Assembly (NCBI RefSeq): GCF_001509585.1
Contig: NZ_LNCI01000005.1
Coordinates: forward strand, 406,382 to 470,381
Origin: Tropicimonas marinistellae
GTDB lineage: Bacteria; Pseudomonadota; Alphaproteobacteria; Rhodobacterales; Rhodobacteraceae
Length of the DNA: 64,000 bases
Direction: 5' to 3'
Positions 27,001 to 35,530 of this stretch are shown piece after piece; positions within the stretch are counted from its first letter, which is position 1, and each line of letters begins with the position of its first letter. Below the pieces are notes generated by a model. It was not told the DNA's origin and did no database searches. It was given only the letters and a program-made list of their open reading frames with translations. The position numbers and the translations under genes are program-made.

Positions 27001-29196
27001 CCTGTCGGCGGGCCAGGGCACTTCCTCAATTCCATGCATGAGGTAGGAAAACGGCGGGTCAACCGCCCCGCCCAGCACGCTGTTGGCCAGCGTCGTCGGC
27101 GCGCCCAGCAACCGCAGTACATGATTGCGATCCTCGTGGTCGCGAACCGCCAGCAGAACCTCGTCGAACAGTGCAACGATCCGTTCCAGCGCCTCCCCGT
27201 TCTGATCCCGCAGGACATCTGCGAAGGCCTCGCCCCAGGAATCGTCGAATGGATAGAGGCGCGGCCCGTTCAGGATGCTCGCATGAACCGCCTGCAACGA
27301 GGCAAGATGCCGTTCCATCGCGCCGGCGCTGGAGAAATTGGCCGGCCAGTCGAACAGGTCCGGCAAGTCTGGCGCGATGTAGAACACGCCGTCTTCGCCG
27401 AAGTCGAGCGTGTAGGCATCGCGCAGCAACTCGCTCCCATCGACGTCCGTCAACGATTGCCGGTTCTCCTGCAACGTCCAGGTGATGTTGCGCTCGCCGC
27501 TTTCGACCGAAGATGTATAGAAGCTCTGCGGATGCGGACCGGAATGCAGCACCGCCATGAGTTGCTCGCCAGGCGTGCCGAAACCGTTGCCGGGCATGTC
27601 TTCGCCAGCCAGTCGCACCACGTCACGCGATCCGGCGAGCCAATGGGTGAACAGCGTCTCCAGGAAGATCTCGAGCTGGCGTTCCGGTTGCTTGCCGGCG
27701 TCCAGCAGCGACATGCCAAACTGCCGGGCGGTCTGGCGCTGGATCGGGAGCACACCATAGGGGCGCTCGCCAATGCGGATCGCGGGCAATCGGCCACCGC
27801 CATGCACACGGTTGCGGAACCACGTGCGTACCCAGCTGACCAACTCGCTGTCGAAAAAGTCGTCTTCTCCCGGCTGATCGAGGATCGTGCCAAGCAATTC
27901 GCCCAACGTGGCCGGCCAGAGGGCCGTGTTCATCGCCTCCATCGCAGCGGCCTCGGAACCCTCGCGGAACTGGAACCGGCGCAGCGTCTCGATGTCGGCC
28001 AGTCCGAAGGCAGCGGCCATACGACCGGCATTGTGGTCTTCCTCGTCGCCGCTCATCAGCCCCGGGCCGGGCCAGAGCGGCGCGGCGTCCTGATTGGCCG
28101 CATGCGCGACGGGGACGACCCCGGTACCCTTCTGTTCCGCCTCACGTTGCCAGGCGGCCTCGGGGCTGCGCTCCCCGGGCGACCACCCCGACCGCACAGC
28201 ATCGGTGTTGTTGGTCGCCAACCCTTGCGGCACGAAGCCGGCGCCGAAGGCGTAGTGCTGGCTCCGAAGCGTGTCGGCAAATGCCTCCGCGGTCTTTCTG
28301 GAGCCTGGTCTGGGCTTGTTCCCGGTGGTCCGGTTGTCGCGCCAACCAAGTACATAGAGGCTGTCGATGCGTTCGCGCGCCGCGCCCTCGAGCGGTGCCT
28401 TGATCGCCATGCCCTTGTTCCAGGCGGTCTCGAAGTCGAACATCCAATGGGTCCGGGCGTTCGTGGCCGGATCGCTTGCCGCGTCGAGGTCGCCCGGATC
28501 GGGGAGAAAGTCGATCTCCTCCACCACAGTTTGCGAAAAGGCGGAAAAGGCGAGCGCTCCGTCGGTGTAGCCAACTGCGAACCAGCGGTCCGGCAAGAGC
28601 GGGGAAACGAGCCCGGTGTCCAGATCGGCGCGCTCCGCCGTCTCCGCCTTCAACACGCCGCGCGCGACCTGATAGGCATGTGCGAATGCCAGCGCATCTG
28701 GCCGGGCCATGAAACCGGACCACGCCGCCAGAACCTCCGGATGATCGGGACCGTTTTCATCCACCAGCTCGGCGAATTCTTCCGCCGCCGACAACGTGTC
28801 CTTCGCGACCTGTTCGGTGCGCGGCGACAGGAAGATGTCGCCCGGCATGATGCGTATCTGCAATTCGCGCGCGCTGCCCTGCCCCTTGAACCGGGTTTCA
28901 AGGCGTACCGGCAGAAGTACCAGAGGTACATCATCGGGGATTTGCGAAAAACTCGCCGATAGCTCGCCGAAATTGCCGCCGCGCCCCGGCAGGATCGGCA
29001 CGTCAGGCTTCGGAAATGGGAAGCGAGGCTGGAAAGGCGTGTCCCGCTGGGGGAACTTCTGCGGATCGAGTTTCGGCGCGTCCCATTTTCCGCGAACGAG
29101 ATCACCGAGCGGACCGTCCTGCCAGCCCGGTCCAAGCAATTCGCCGATCTCGGGCCGTTTGCGGATTGGCCGCTTGCCGCCAGGATCGTCGCTCAT
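24016..29196 (-). CDS. Giant unnamed protein of 1,726 residues
   Basis: This is the largest gene of the window. It is soluble, with no signal peptide or membrane segment. After a Pro-rich basic leader of about 85 residues comes VPLVLLPVRLETRFKG (90-105). Further on, RIGERPYGVLPIQ lies near residue 480. Both strings match my memory of very large unnamed proteins that travel with the ARQWQFG protein in other bacteria. The C-terminal third is helical and Ala/Leu-rich, possibly coiled-coil. The start ATG at 29196 overlaps the upstream stop as ATGA, and an in-frame extension beyond it lies inside the upstream gene. Size and lack of transport signals suggest a scaffold or shell of a cytoplasmic assembly, but this is inference. 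Confidence 0.75.
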   Translation of the reverse strand: MSDDPGGKRPIRKRPEIGELLGPGWQDGPLGDLVRGKWDAPKLDPQKFPQRDTPFQPRFPFPKPDVPILPGRGGNFGELSASFSQIPDDVPLVLLPVRLETRFKGQGSARELQIRIMPGDIFLSPRTEQVAKDTLSAAEEFAELVDENGPDHPEVLAAWSGFMARPDALAFAHAYQVARGVLKAETAERADLDTGLVSPLLPDRWFAVGYTDGALAFSAFSQTVVEEIDFLPDPGDLDAASDPATNARTHWMFDFETAWNKGMAIKAPLEGAARERIDSLYVLGWRDNRTTGNKPRPGSRKTAEAFADTLRSQHYAFGAGFVPQGLATNNTDAVRSGWSPGERSPEAAWQREAEQKGTGVVPVAHAANQDAAPLWPGPGLMSGDEEDHNAGRMAAAFGLADIETLRRFQFREGSEAAAMEAMNTALWPATLGELLGTILDQPGEDDFFDSELVSWVRTWFRNRVHGGGRLPAIRIGERPYGVLPIQRQTARQFGMSLLDAGKQPERQLEIFLETLFTHWLAGSRDVVRLAGEDMPGNGFGTPGEQLMAVLHSGPHPQSFYTSSVESGERNITWTLQENRQSLTDVDGSELLRDAYTLDFGEDGVFYIAPDLPDLFDWPANFSSAGAMERHLASLQAVHASILNGPRLYPFDDSWGEAFADVLRDQNGEALERIVALFDEVLLAVRDHEDRNHVLRLLGAPTTLANSVLGGAVDPPFSYLMHGIEEVPWPADRLVRVDKGAETVEPSDWLTNLEAYAEATAKGEAVPDEPAFPDGEKPLLYHLIRTGLRRVATRKSRTAGFLSSLLDEVAVLQGSVPFHTVESLSGPELVDLNETLVVSFSPTRSATATVESDGVLRLMRGATASEVAQLAGNLSAVAGQSGQQPDAPLVQMLELSETLEAVVRNWDATVLKGTLKPLASSRITEINQIKAALGRLRQMAPEQLRLLMSQTLGVVSWRLDAWISSLSDNRLEQMRAKVPEGMQIGAYGYVENLNRALGALDGQSKGRSQGFIPAPSIAHAKTAAVLRAGWTAYGSDAADSPFAVNLSSRRVRRAREAMDALRQGQDLADILGQQVESDLRDSAAGAIWVLPLRLALPEGQTQRGARAQHSVDGLELHRLIVTGTGEADLIEQAKEVLIDLLPASQPYDTAWEEPLKTALSNLRETVDALSDTGIAEAVHQLVLGNVARAGGTLRALQTGDAPPPELDVLQTGPAAVGFQHQVILPLPVTADTAEEARSLSMLADPHLDAALDRVLKPLHALELKWQAISPADGQEEASGVLSWRKDVADTLGLGTSDLLRATAQGGIGGLAGWVGAALAHAGTVRLSATSEIRLQAANLPRGVDEGIAEAMLDAWRAVLGQARAFDARDIPPGAAAAEMVLGDVEGRATTVKGCVADAVAVLDAAVGGSDVAPDDLPDDFDPLPSEAENALLDLARADFREALTVHRLSRSGEGQGLGRALKGVLRRARALAAEIGTYTPDASASPEARLKAARDTIRRVLGRSHPVVVPVRWEGLQEYADSFAKSAARLAGLDGTPSTWIERQGYTHEPLGQLGLALDVAEVAGEGGFGLHVAQWPEPSGAVQWIAETGVTDREGPTRSVVVIQLQPDSAANDEEKRPPVAVDPDAGFAALVLADVVEAMPAMETDMAAAMHFDSPNAEAPQAILLALPRDEDEGWSFDTVLQTVQTAFDLARIRAVDGGYMSQFNQILPAIFAGAGLHAENDHGD

Positions 29197-32021
29197 TGAC
29201 CGCCCTCGGCAATCAGGCTGTCGGCATGCATGGCCACACGCACCGGGTTCTGGAAACACAAGGCCGCCTGAACGGCAGAATTCGCACCCCACTGCAGTCC
29301 GTCCACGGGCGTTTGCCACCAGTCGGGACGCAGTGGCGCGTGGCTCAGCCCGTCCAGTTCACCTGCATCGGCGGCGAAATTCCCCCAACTCAGATCGAGG
29401 CGGCTCCCCGGATGCTGTCCAAAGTCGCCCCCTGCATCCAATCCGAAGCGACTATCGGTTTCCGGCTGTTCGAAGACGATGAAGTATCCGGGATCCTGCC
29501 CCGGCACCTTGCTGCCGCGCAACGTGGCGGCCGACCTCGGAAAACCAAAAAAGACGCCCTTTGCACCAATCACCCCCTCGAAGCTTGGCCAGACAAATCC
29601 ATCGGGTGCGTCAAGATCGGCAATGCGCCGCTCTGCCAGAGCATCGGCGGGCTTGAACCTGTCGGCGAGGCTCGCCGCCGGATCCGGCGGTGCCCAAAGC
29701 GCCGGAGCGGCGTAGACGCGTGTTTCCGGATAACGGCGAAAAAGATCGCCCTTCACCAGAACCACGACCTCGTCCTCCTCCGCCTGCGGCCGAGGCGGCT
29801 GGTGTGACCCGAGCTCCGAAAACGGCCCCCAGTCCGCGACCGGTTCGATATCCCGTCGCTCTGGCGCGCCCACGTAGTCCCAGAATGTCCGGAACCAGCT
29901 TGAACGCAGATCTGCCGGATACTGACGCCAGGCCAGTTCGCGCGACATCTCGTGATTGAGCCCCAGCAGGAAAGCTTCGATGAAGGCCTGGTTGACCGTC
30001 ATCAAGCTCACCGAATTATCCGGCAACGCCCCATAGCCCGGTAGCAGCAACTCCGGCGAAACGCGCTGCAAATCCAGATAGGCCGGGTCGCGGAATTCCA
30101 GTTCGACGGCGGCCACGGCGGGGATCGGCACACGCCCGCCAACGTTGCGCTCCAACCCGTCTATACGGGATTGCGCATGGCGTGTGACCGTCTCGTCCGG
30201 TTCGAGTTGCTCCAGCGTTGTCTCCACCAACGCGTTCGCCGGGAGCACCTCCGGCTGGACGCGGTAGACATCCTGCACTTCGGACACGCGGAGAATGCCG
30301 TGCCCCAAAGAAGCGCCGTCCGTCCGCCGCCGCCCGCCACGCGTCCCCAATCGGATCTGGCGAGCTTCCAACCGCTCCGGCGGCAGGCGCGTGCCGGCAT
30401 TTGCACCGGCGAAGGCGATGGTACGGTTCTCGACCAGACCGTCCGCCCGCCCCGGCACGCTCTGCATCAACGTCTGCCCAGTGCCATCCAGCCACATTGT
30501 CCCGATTTCGCGGTGAATGTCGGTCCAATCGACCGGCCGCACACGCCGCGCCACCCCATCGGCACGCACCGTCGCACGCCGGAACACGGCCTCGAATGCG
30601 CCGCCGGGCAGCGAATTGGTTCGGTGCAGGACATCGGCAACCGTGCTATCGCCGACGTCCGGGCGCCCCCTGATTTCAGAATGCACAGGCTTGGTGACTT
30701 GCAAGACCTCGGGTTGTGACAATGCAGATAGTCGGACGTGGACGGCGTTTCCGACCGTCTGGGCCATTCTGGCGCGTTGTAACGTGCCGGTGATTTCCCG
30801 GTGATTTGCGGCGACCGCCCAGGCCTCGGTCATGTAGTGCTCCTGAAAGCGCCGGACGATCTCGGCACCGACGCCTGCGCTCGCGCGTTCCGGCGCCTGT
30901 AGATTCACCGTCCCGCGCCATGCGCCGTCAGCCAATGTCTGTGGCGCCTCGTCGGAGCCGCTCACCTGCCATGTGCCGTAGTTCGGTACGCCAACGACCG
31001 GATCATCTCGAAGTGCATCGTAGCCGCCCGACGCGACAGGCGCTCCCTCTCCGTCCGAAACCAGCCGCGACTTCAACGCATCCTGAAAGGCGGCCTTGTG
31101 GTCCGCGCGCCAGTTGGCGGGAGCGACGACGGGCGACACGAGTGCTCCGGCGTAGCTCACTATCGCCCGCTCTTCCGTGTTCCAACCGGGCAAAACCTCA
31201 TCGGCGTTGAGCCCGCCCCGCGGAACGGAAATATCGAGATCATGGACACCGACATCGCCCCCGGCCTCGAAGGGCGTCAAACGCCGTACCAGTTCCTCGA
31301 AATCCGCCTGCCCGGTACCGAACCGCCAATGGTAGTAGACGGGTAATTCCAGCGCCTCGGTATCCTCGTCCCACGCGAGCAGGCCCGTCGCGCCCGATGG
31401 ATCGCGCCCGAGCCCGGCAAGACGCCCTGCCTCGAAACTCGGCACCAGCGCCGCCAGATACCCCGTGCGGGGCTTCATTCGCACCGGACAGAGAAGCCGC
31501 GAAATCTCGGGCCCTTCGGACCCCTCCATCACGGCTTCGGCGTGCGCCCAGCCATGCGCCTCGGCAAGATCGGGCAGCTTTTGCCCGGCGCCGGATTCGA
31601 TCTTCAGCCTGTACCCCGGCGCTTCCGTGACCTTGGTCAGCGCGACAGTGTCGGTCTCTTCCAGGACGACCAACACCAGCCACGGCAGCAATCGTCCTTC
31701 ATCGTTCGGTTGCGCGGGCGTGAACATCCATGGAAGCTCAGGTGTCACCAGTTCCACGAAGGGGAAGTAGTTCGGTTCCGCATCGCGGGCGTCCGGCTCC
31801 GGAAACGTTGCGCGAACCGCATCGGCGGAGATCGCCTTCACATCGGCAGGTCCGGCGAGCGTGACGATATGATCGATTGGCTGCCCCAACCCGTGGACGA
31901 CTGCACGAAGATCGAGTGATGCTCCCGCGATTTCCGGAACGCCATCGTCACGTTCCACATCGGCAAGAGATGTCGACAGCCCACTGCGAACGGACGACCA
32001 GAATCTTGAGCGAAAACTCAT
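29193..32021 (-). CDS. First gene of the giant-protein operon, unnamed protein of 942 residues
   Basis: This soluble protein has no signal peptide. Residues 83-120 carry PNYFPFVELVTPELPWMFTP followed by a Gly-Arg-Leu-Leu-Pro-Trp-Leu strand. I remember this combination from unnamed proteins of large-genome bacteria in the same gene neighbourhoods as the ARQWQFG and LLPVRLETRF proteins. A second recognisable region near 690-760 has MTVNQAFIEAFLLGLNHEMS followed by WRQYPAD-type sequence. The ATG at 32021 is taken; an in-frame TTG eight codons upstream is the alternative. A good promoter with a palindromic spacer lies about 130 bases upstream, and the stop overlaps the next start, so this gene opens a six-gene transcription unit. 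Confidence 0.75.
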   Translation of the reverse strand: MSFRSRFWSSVRSGLSTSLADVERDDGVPEIAGASLDLRAVVHGLGQPIDHIVTLAGPADVKAISADAVRATFPEPDARDAEPNYFPFVELVTPELPWMFTPAQPNDEGRLLPWLVLVVLEETDTVALTKVTEAPGYRLKIESGAGQKLPDLAEAHGWAHAEAVMEGSEGPEISRLLCPVRMKPRTGYLAALVPSFEAGRLAGLGRDPSGATGLLAWDEDTEALELPVYYHWRFGTGQADFEELVRRLTPFEAGGDVGVHDLDISVPRGGLNADEVLPGWNTEERAIVSYAGALVSPVVAPANWRADHKAAFQDALKSRLVSDGEGAPVASGGYDALRDDPVVGVPNYGTWQVSGSDEAPQTLADGAWRGTVNLQAPERASAGVGAEIVRRFQEHYMTEAWAVAANHREITGTLQRARMAQTVGNAVHVRLSALSQPEVLQVTKPVHSEIRGRPDVGDSTVADVLHRTNSLPGGAFEAVFRRATVRADGVARRVRPVDWTDIHREIGTMWLDGTGQTLMQSVPGRADGLVENRTIAFAGANAGTRLPPERLEARQIRLGTRGGRRRTDGASLGHGILRVSEVQDVYRVQPEVLPANALVETTLEQLEPDETVTRHAQSRIDGLERNVGGRVPIPAVAAVELEFRDPAYLDLQRVSPELLLPGYGALPDNSVSLMTVNQAFIEAFLLGLNHEMSRELAWRQYPADLRSSWFRTFWDYVGAPERRDIEPVADWGPFSELGSHQPPRPQAEEDEVVVLVKGDLFRRYPETRVYAAPALWAPPDPAASLADRFKPADALAERRIADLDAPDGFVWPSFEGVIGAKGVFFGFPRSAATLRGSKVPGQDPGYFIVFEQPETDSRFGLDAGGDFGQHPGSRLDLSWGNFAADAGELDGLSHAPLRPDWWQTPVDGLQWGANSAVQAALCFQNPVRVAMHADSLIAEGGQ

Positions 32022-32363
32022 TTTCAACCAAGGACGTTGTATCAATTACCGCCCAACGTGAGTTAGCGTCCTGCGGCCTGTCAAGAAGTTTCGGGACGAA
32101 ACCAGCCAAACGACGACAGGCAATCAATCGAAGATCGACAGGCAGGCAAATATTCAAATTAATACATGTATTTCAATATTTTGAACGCGACTTTGAACGT
32201 GGCACATTATCCTTGGGCCGACGGCCGCCACATGCTCACTACTCCCAATCGTGCGACGCGGATCGAAGCACAGGGCGCCGGTGCTCGCCCGCCTCCCGAA
32301 AGGGAGACGGCCAGCCAAATAGTCGCGCAGGACTTCCCGGAAAGCCGGCGCCAGCGTTAGGCG
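32022..32363. other. Intergenic region with the operon-head promoter
   Basis: These 342 bases hold no credible gene. The central part (about 32140-32200) is markedly more AT-rich than its surroundings and carries the promoter and palindrome listed separately. Nothing else is recognisable. The neighbouring acuI gene is on the same strand and ends at 32364, so this is the leader of the giant-protein operon only. Confidence 0.6.
32148..32176 (-). promoter_or_regulatory. Sigma-70-type promoter with a 12-bp palindrome in its spacer
   Basis: On the minus strand TTGAAA (32176-32171) and ATATTT (32153-32148) are separated by exactly 17 bases. This places a start site near 32141, about 120 bases before the ATG at 32021. 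AATACATGTATT at 32161-32172 is a perfect 12-bp palindrome lying across the spacer and the edge of the -35 box. A dimeric repressor bound there would block the promoter. Confidence 0.5.
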
Positions 32364-33350
32364 TCAGGCGTTCACGTCAACCACCACACGTCCGCGCACC
32401 TGTCCTTTCAGGATTTCGGCGCCGAGTTTTGGCAGATCGTCCAAAGTCGCCTCCACAATCATGCCGTCGAGCCGGTCCATCGGCAGGTCGGTGGCAACCC
32501 GTGCCCAGGCTTTCTTGCGCGCTTCGATTGGCTGCATCACCGAATCGATACCAAGCAGGTTCACGCCTCGTAGCAGGAAGGGCGTGACCTTGGCAGGGAG
32601 ATCCGCGCCTCCGGCAAGCCCCACCGCAGCGACCGATGCGCCGTATTTCATCTGGCCTAGGATACGCGCGAGCATCGCGCCGCCCACGGCGTCGACGCAG
32701 CCCGCCCAGGTTTCCTTCTCCAACGGGCGTTTGACGGTTTCAGACAATTCGTCGCGCGTTACAAGCTTGCTCGCTCCGAGCGCGGCAAGATACCGGGATT
32801 GCTCCGGTCGTCCGGTCACGGCAGCGACGTCGTAGCCCAGATTGGCCAGGATGGCAGTTGCCACCGAACCAACCCCGCCCGTTGCGCCGGTGACCAGCAC
32901 TTCGCCGTTCGCCGGTGTGAGCCCATGGTCCTCCAGCGCGATAATCGCAAGCATCGCGGTAAACCCGGCGGTGCCGACAGCCATCGCCTGCCTTGCGCTC
33001 AGCCCCTCCGGCAGAGGAACGAGCCAATCGGCCTTGACCCGCGCCTTCTCCGCGTAGCCGCCCCAATGCGCTTCGCCCACGCGCCATCCGGTGAGGACCA
33101 CCTTGTCGCCCGGACTGAAACGCGAATCCTCGCTGGCCTCGACCGTGCCGGCGAAATCGACACCCGGGACGTGCGGGTAGGTTCTCACAAGTCCGGCGCC
33201 GGGGCCAATGCACAGACCATCCTTGTAGTTCAGCGTCGAATACTCGACCCGAACGGTCACGTCGCCTGCGGGCAACCGGCCTTCGTCTACCTCCTGCACC
33301 GAGGCGGTGGTTCGCCCGTCCTCCGCTTTCTCAACGATCAACGCGCGCAT
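32364..33350 (-). CDS. acuI: Acrylyl-CoA reductase (AcuI/YhdH family, MDR superfamily)
   Basis: This 328-residue NADPH-dependent medium-chain reductase is expected to convert acrylyl-CoA to propionyl-CoA. That step serves 3-hydroxypropionate or DMSP breakdown and acrylate detoxification. N-terminal STLNYKDGLCI and HVPGVDFAGTV and the cofactor motif VTGATGGVGSVA (about 153-164) are typical of the YhdH/AcuI branch. There are no zinc ligands, as expected for this subfamily. The C-terminus GQVRGRVVVDVN is also a family trait. Nearby genes are not DMSP genes, so the natural substrate cannot be told from context. Confidence 0.85.
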   Translation of the reverse strand: MRALIVEKAEDGRTTASVQEVDEGRLPAGDVTVRVEYSTLNYKDGLCIGPGAGLVRTYPHVPGVDFAGTVEASEDSRFSPGDKVVLTGWRVGEAHWGGYAEKARVKADWLVPLPEGLSARQAMAVGTAGFTAMLAIIALEDHGLTPANGEVLVTGATGGVGSVATAILANLGYDVAAVTGRPEQSRYLAALGASKLVTRDELSETVKRPLEKETWAGCVDAVGGAMLARILGQMKYGASVAAVGLAGGADLPAKVTPFLLRGVNLLGIDSVMQPIEARKKAWARVATDLPMDRLDGMIVEATLDDLPKLGAEILKGQVRGRVVVDVNA

Positions 33351-33389
33351 CTCATCGTTCCTTCTGCTTCCGGCGATGATCCGCTGCTA

Positions 33390-33896
33390 TCAGATCGTGT
33401 CCGGCATGAACACCAGATCGGTGGCCGCAGGGGTGACACCGGCTGCGGTGAGCATTGCGTGAACCTGGCCTCGATGATGGGTCTGATGGTTGAACATATG
33501 GGCGACGCAGGTCGCCATCGGCTTGCATTGTTCGCGCCCTGTGGCCCCGGACTTCCACGTCAGATCGCCGCGCAACGCTGACGGGCGGAGCCGACGCGCC
33601 CAAAGCACCAGTTTCGCATCCGCCCGCATCCTGTCCGCTTTCCACGCGGCAAGCGTCGGGTAGAGTTGCGGGCTGTCCGCGATCCCACCCGCCGGCCTTG
33701 TCCAGCCGTCTATCCGCGCCATCCAGACCCGGTCTGCCCACAGAATGTGATTGAGCGTGGCAAAGATGGAGCCAAAAAATGCACCGCGGTTTTCCGTGAG
33801 CGCAACTTCATCCATAACCTCCGTCGCTACCATCAGCGCTTTGTTTTGCCATGCATTATACCGGGACATTAGCTGGGCGTACTCGATCGATATCAC
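33390..33896 (-). CDS. DinB/YfiT-like metalloprotein
   Basis: This 168-residue four-helix protein has the three-histidine arrangement of the DinB superfamily: LNHILWADRVW in the second helix and HMFNHQTHHRGQ near the end. Members bind a divalent metal and often transfer low-molecular-weight thiols or lack a known substrate. The start is GTG at 33896, with GGAGG seven bases upstream, in preference to an in-frame upstream codon. It follows acuI's start by 39 bases in the upstream direction on the same strand, so the two may be co-transcribed. Confidence 0.82.
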   Translation of the reverse strand: MISIEYAQLMSRYNAWQNKALMVATEVMDEVALTENRGAFFGSIFATLNHILWADRVWMARIDGWTRPAGGIADSPQLYPTLAAWKADRMRADAKLVLWARRLRPSALRGDLTWKSGATGREQCKPMATCVAHMFNHQTHHRGQVHAMLTAAGVTPAATDLVFMPDTI

Positions 33897-33984
33897 CGCA
33901 CCACCTCCTTCTGAATCCGGACGTCCGGCATAGCGTCGCTGCACAGCGGCATGCTGTCAATCGTTGTGCCGCAACGCGGCAATC

Positions 33985-34968
33985 CTAGCCGCTGCCGATC
34001 AGAACACCCGCCGCCAGAACGAGACCGCCGCCAACGACGACTTGCAGCGCCGCGCGCCAGAAGGGCGTGTCCATGAAACGCTTCTGTATCCAGGCGATTG
34101 ACCAGAGTTCAACGAAGACGACCATCACGGCGATTGTGGTCGCGGTCCAGAAATCCGGAATGAGATATGGCAGCGCGTGGCCAAGGCCTCCGATTGTGGT
34201 CATCACGCCGGACGCGATACCGCGCTTGACCGGACTGCCGCGCCCGGACAGTTCCCCATCATCTGAGGCCGCTTCTGTGAACCCCATCGAAATGCCTGCC
34301 CCGACAGATGCAGCGAGACCGACGAGAAACGTGCTCCAGGTGTCTCCGGTGGCGAAGGCGGCCGCGAAGATCGGTGCGAGTGTGGAGACAGACCCGTCCA
34401 TAAGACCGGCAAGACCAGGCTGAACCCAGGTGAGCACGAATTGACGACGCGCCTGATGCTCCTCGTCGGCCAGCGCCTCGACCGTCAGGTGCTCTGCGAC
34501 CAATTCACCAGCGCGTCGTTCGTGCCCGGCCTCGGCCGCGGCGAGATCGCCCAGCAGACGCCGTGTTTCGGCATCCGTCACCCGCGCCGCGGCGGTTTCG
34601 TAGAACGTCCGAGCCTCCAGCTCCATCTCCGCCGCGATCTCTCGAACGCGCGAGATCGGGAGCTTCTCCAGCAACCACTCGGGTTTTCGCTCATAGAAAC
34701 CACTCACATGAGCCCGCCGAATGAGCGGTATCGTGTGCCCGAAGCGAATACGGTAGAGCGCAATGAGGCTTTGTCGGTGACGATCCTCCTCGGCAGCCAT
34801 GTCCATGAACATCGCTGACGTGGCGGGGTATTCCGCCTGCAAACGGCTGGCAAAATTCCGGTAGATCCGGCTATCGTCCTCTTCAGAGGAGATCGCCAGC
34901 GCCAGGATCTCCGATTCCGAAAGATCGCGAAAATGCACCTTGCGCGAGAATAGCGAGGTCATGTCCAT
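33985..34968 (-). CDS. mbfA: MbfA, membrane-bound ferritin-like iron exporter
   Basis: This 327-residue protein has an N-terminal ferritin-like di-iron domain with Glu-rich helices (SSEEDDSRIYRNFA, MAAEEDRHRQS, EAGHERRAGEL). A C-terminal VIT1-type membrane domain follows, with about five helices from residue 170 on. This fusion is the MbfA family of alphaproteobacteria, which exports ferrous iron and protects against iron and peroxide stress; elsewhere it is repressed by Irr. The ATG at 34968 gives the normal family length. An open frame of 119 further codons upstream is Arg-rich, not conserved in character, and is rejected. I did not see a clear Irr box. Confidence 0.88.
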   Translation of the reverse strand: MDMTSLFSRKVHFRDLSESEILALAISSEEDDSRIYRNFASRLQAEYPATSAMFMDMAAEEDRHRQSLIALYRIRFGHTIPLIRRAHVSGFYERKPEWLLEKLPISRVREIAAEMELEARTFYETAAARVTDAETRRLLGDLAAAEAGHERRAGELVAEHLTVEALADEEHQARRQFVLTWVQPGLAGLMDGSVSTLAPIFAAAFATGDTWSTFLVGLAASVGAGISMGFTEAASDDGELSGRGSPVKRGIASGVMTTIGGLGHALPYLIPDFWTATTIAVMVVFVELWSIAWIQKRFMDTPFWRAALQVVVGGGLVLAAGVLIGSG

Positions 34969-35530
34969 GCTCTTGTAATGGGCCCTGAACAAGGCACTAA
35001 CCCGCTGAACAGCCGAAGCAAAGCGTGCGTGTTGACGCTCGTACCTGCGTCTTACCCCGTGCGCATTCAACGACGAATTCTTGAACGGCCTATCTTGAAG
35101 TTCGGAACCGGTGGAAATACCTTTATCTTGTCCTTTGGGACTATGGCGATAAACGCGCTCGTAATAAGCGGCTCGGACCCGGGGGCGGTACCCGGCGGCT
35201 CCACCAAAATCCCGCGTTGGGGGATCATGGGGCCGAAATAGGATCGACGGACGTCTAAAGGGGTTAGCTTTTGCTCGGTGAGGTACCACCGTTATCGGTC
35301 CGTTAAGCATAATTGCCAACGACAATCGTGCTCCGGTGGCCGTCGCTGCTTAATGCAGTGACCAAAGCCGAAATCTTAAGCCCAGTCCTCTAGCAAGGGC
35401 TGGCGGGGTTCGCAGGCACCTGGCAACAGAAGCCTGCACTTTCCCTCTAGCAAAATCATATCAAACCGCTTGGTGTTCAGGGTTTGTTCAGTATCTCGCC
35501 CTAGGGTTGCTGACAAACAGGAGAACCACC
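34969..35530. other. Divergent intergenic region between mbfA and a SnoaL-like gene
   Basis: These 562 bases lack a credible gene. The part next to the SnoaL-like gene holds an 8-bp hairpin with one G-T pair (CCAGTCCT at 35382-35389, AGGGCTGG at 35396-35403) and a 6-bp hairpin (GCAGGC...GCCTGC, about 35412-35437). It also has two copies of CCTCTAGCAA (35387-35396 and 35444-35453). Both promoters must lie here, but I cannot place -35/-10 boxes with confidence. Confidence 0.5.

Noticed and set aside
13838..32021. The giant-protein operon as a prophage or tailocin
   Set aside because: No portal, terminase, sheath, tube, baseplate, lysis or integrase gene is recognisable, and the codon bias matches the neighbouring chromosomal genes.
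34969..35325. Extended N-terminus of MbfA
   Set aside because: The added 119 residues are Arg-rich and unlike the ferritin domain; the ATG at 34968 gives the usual family length.
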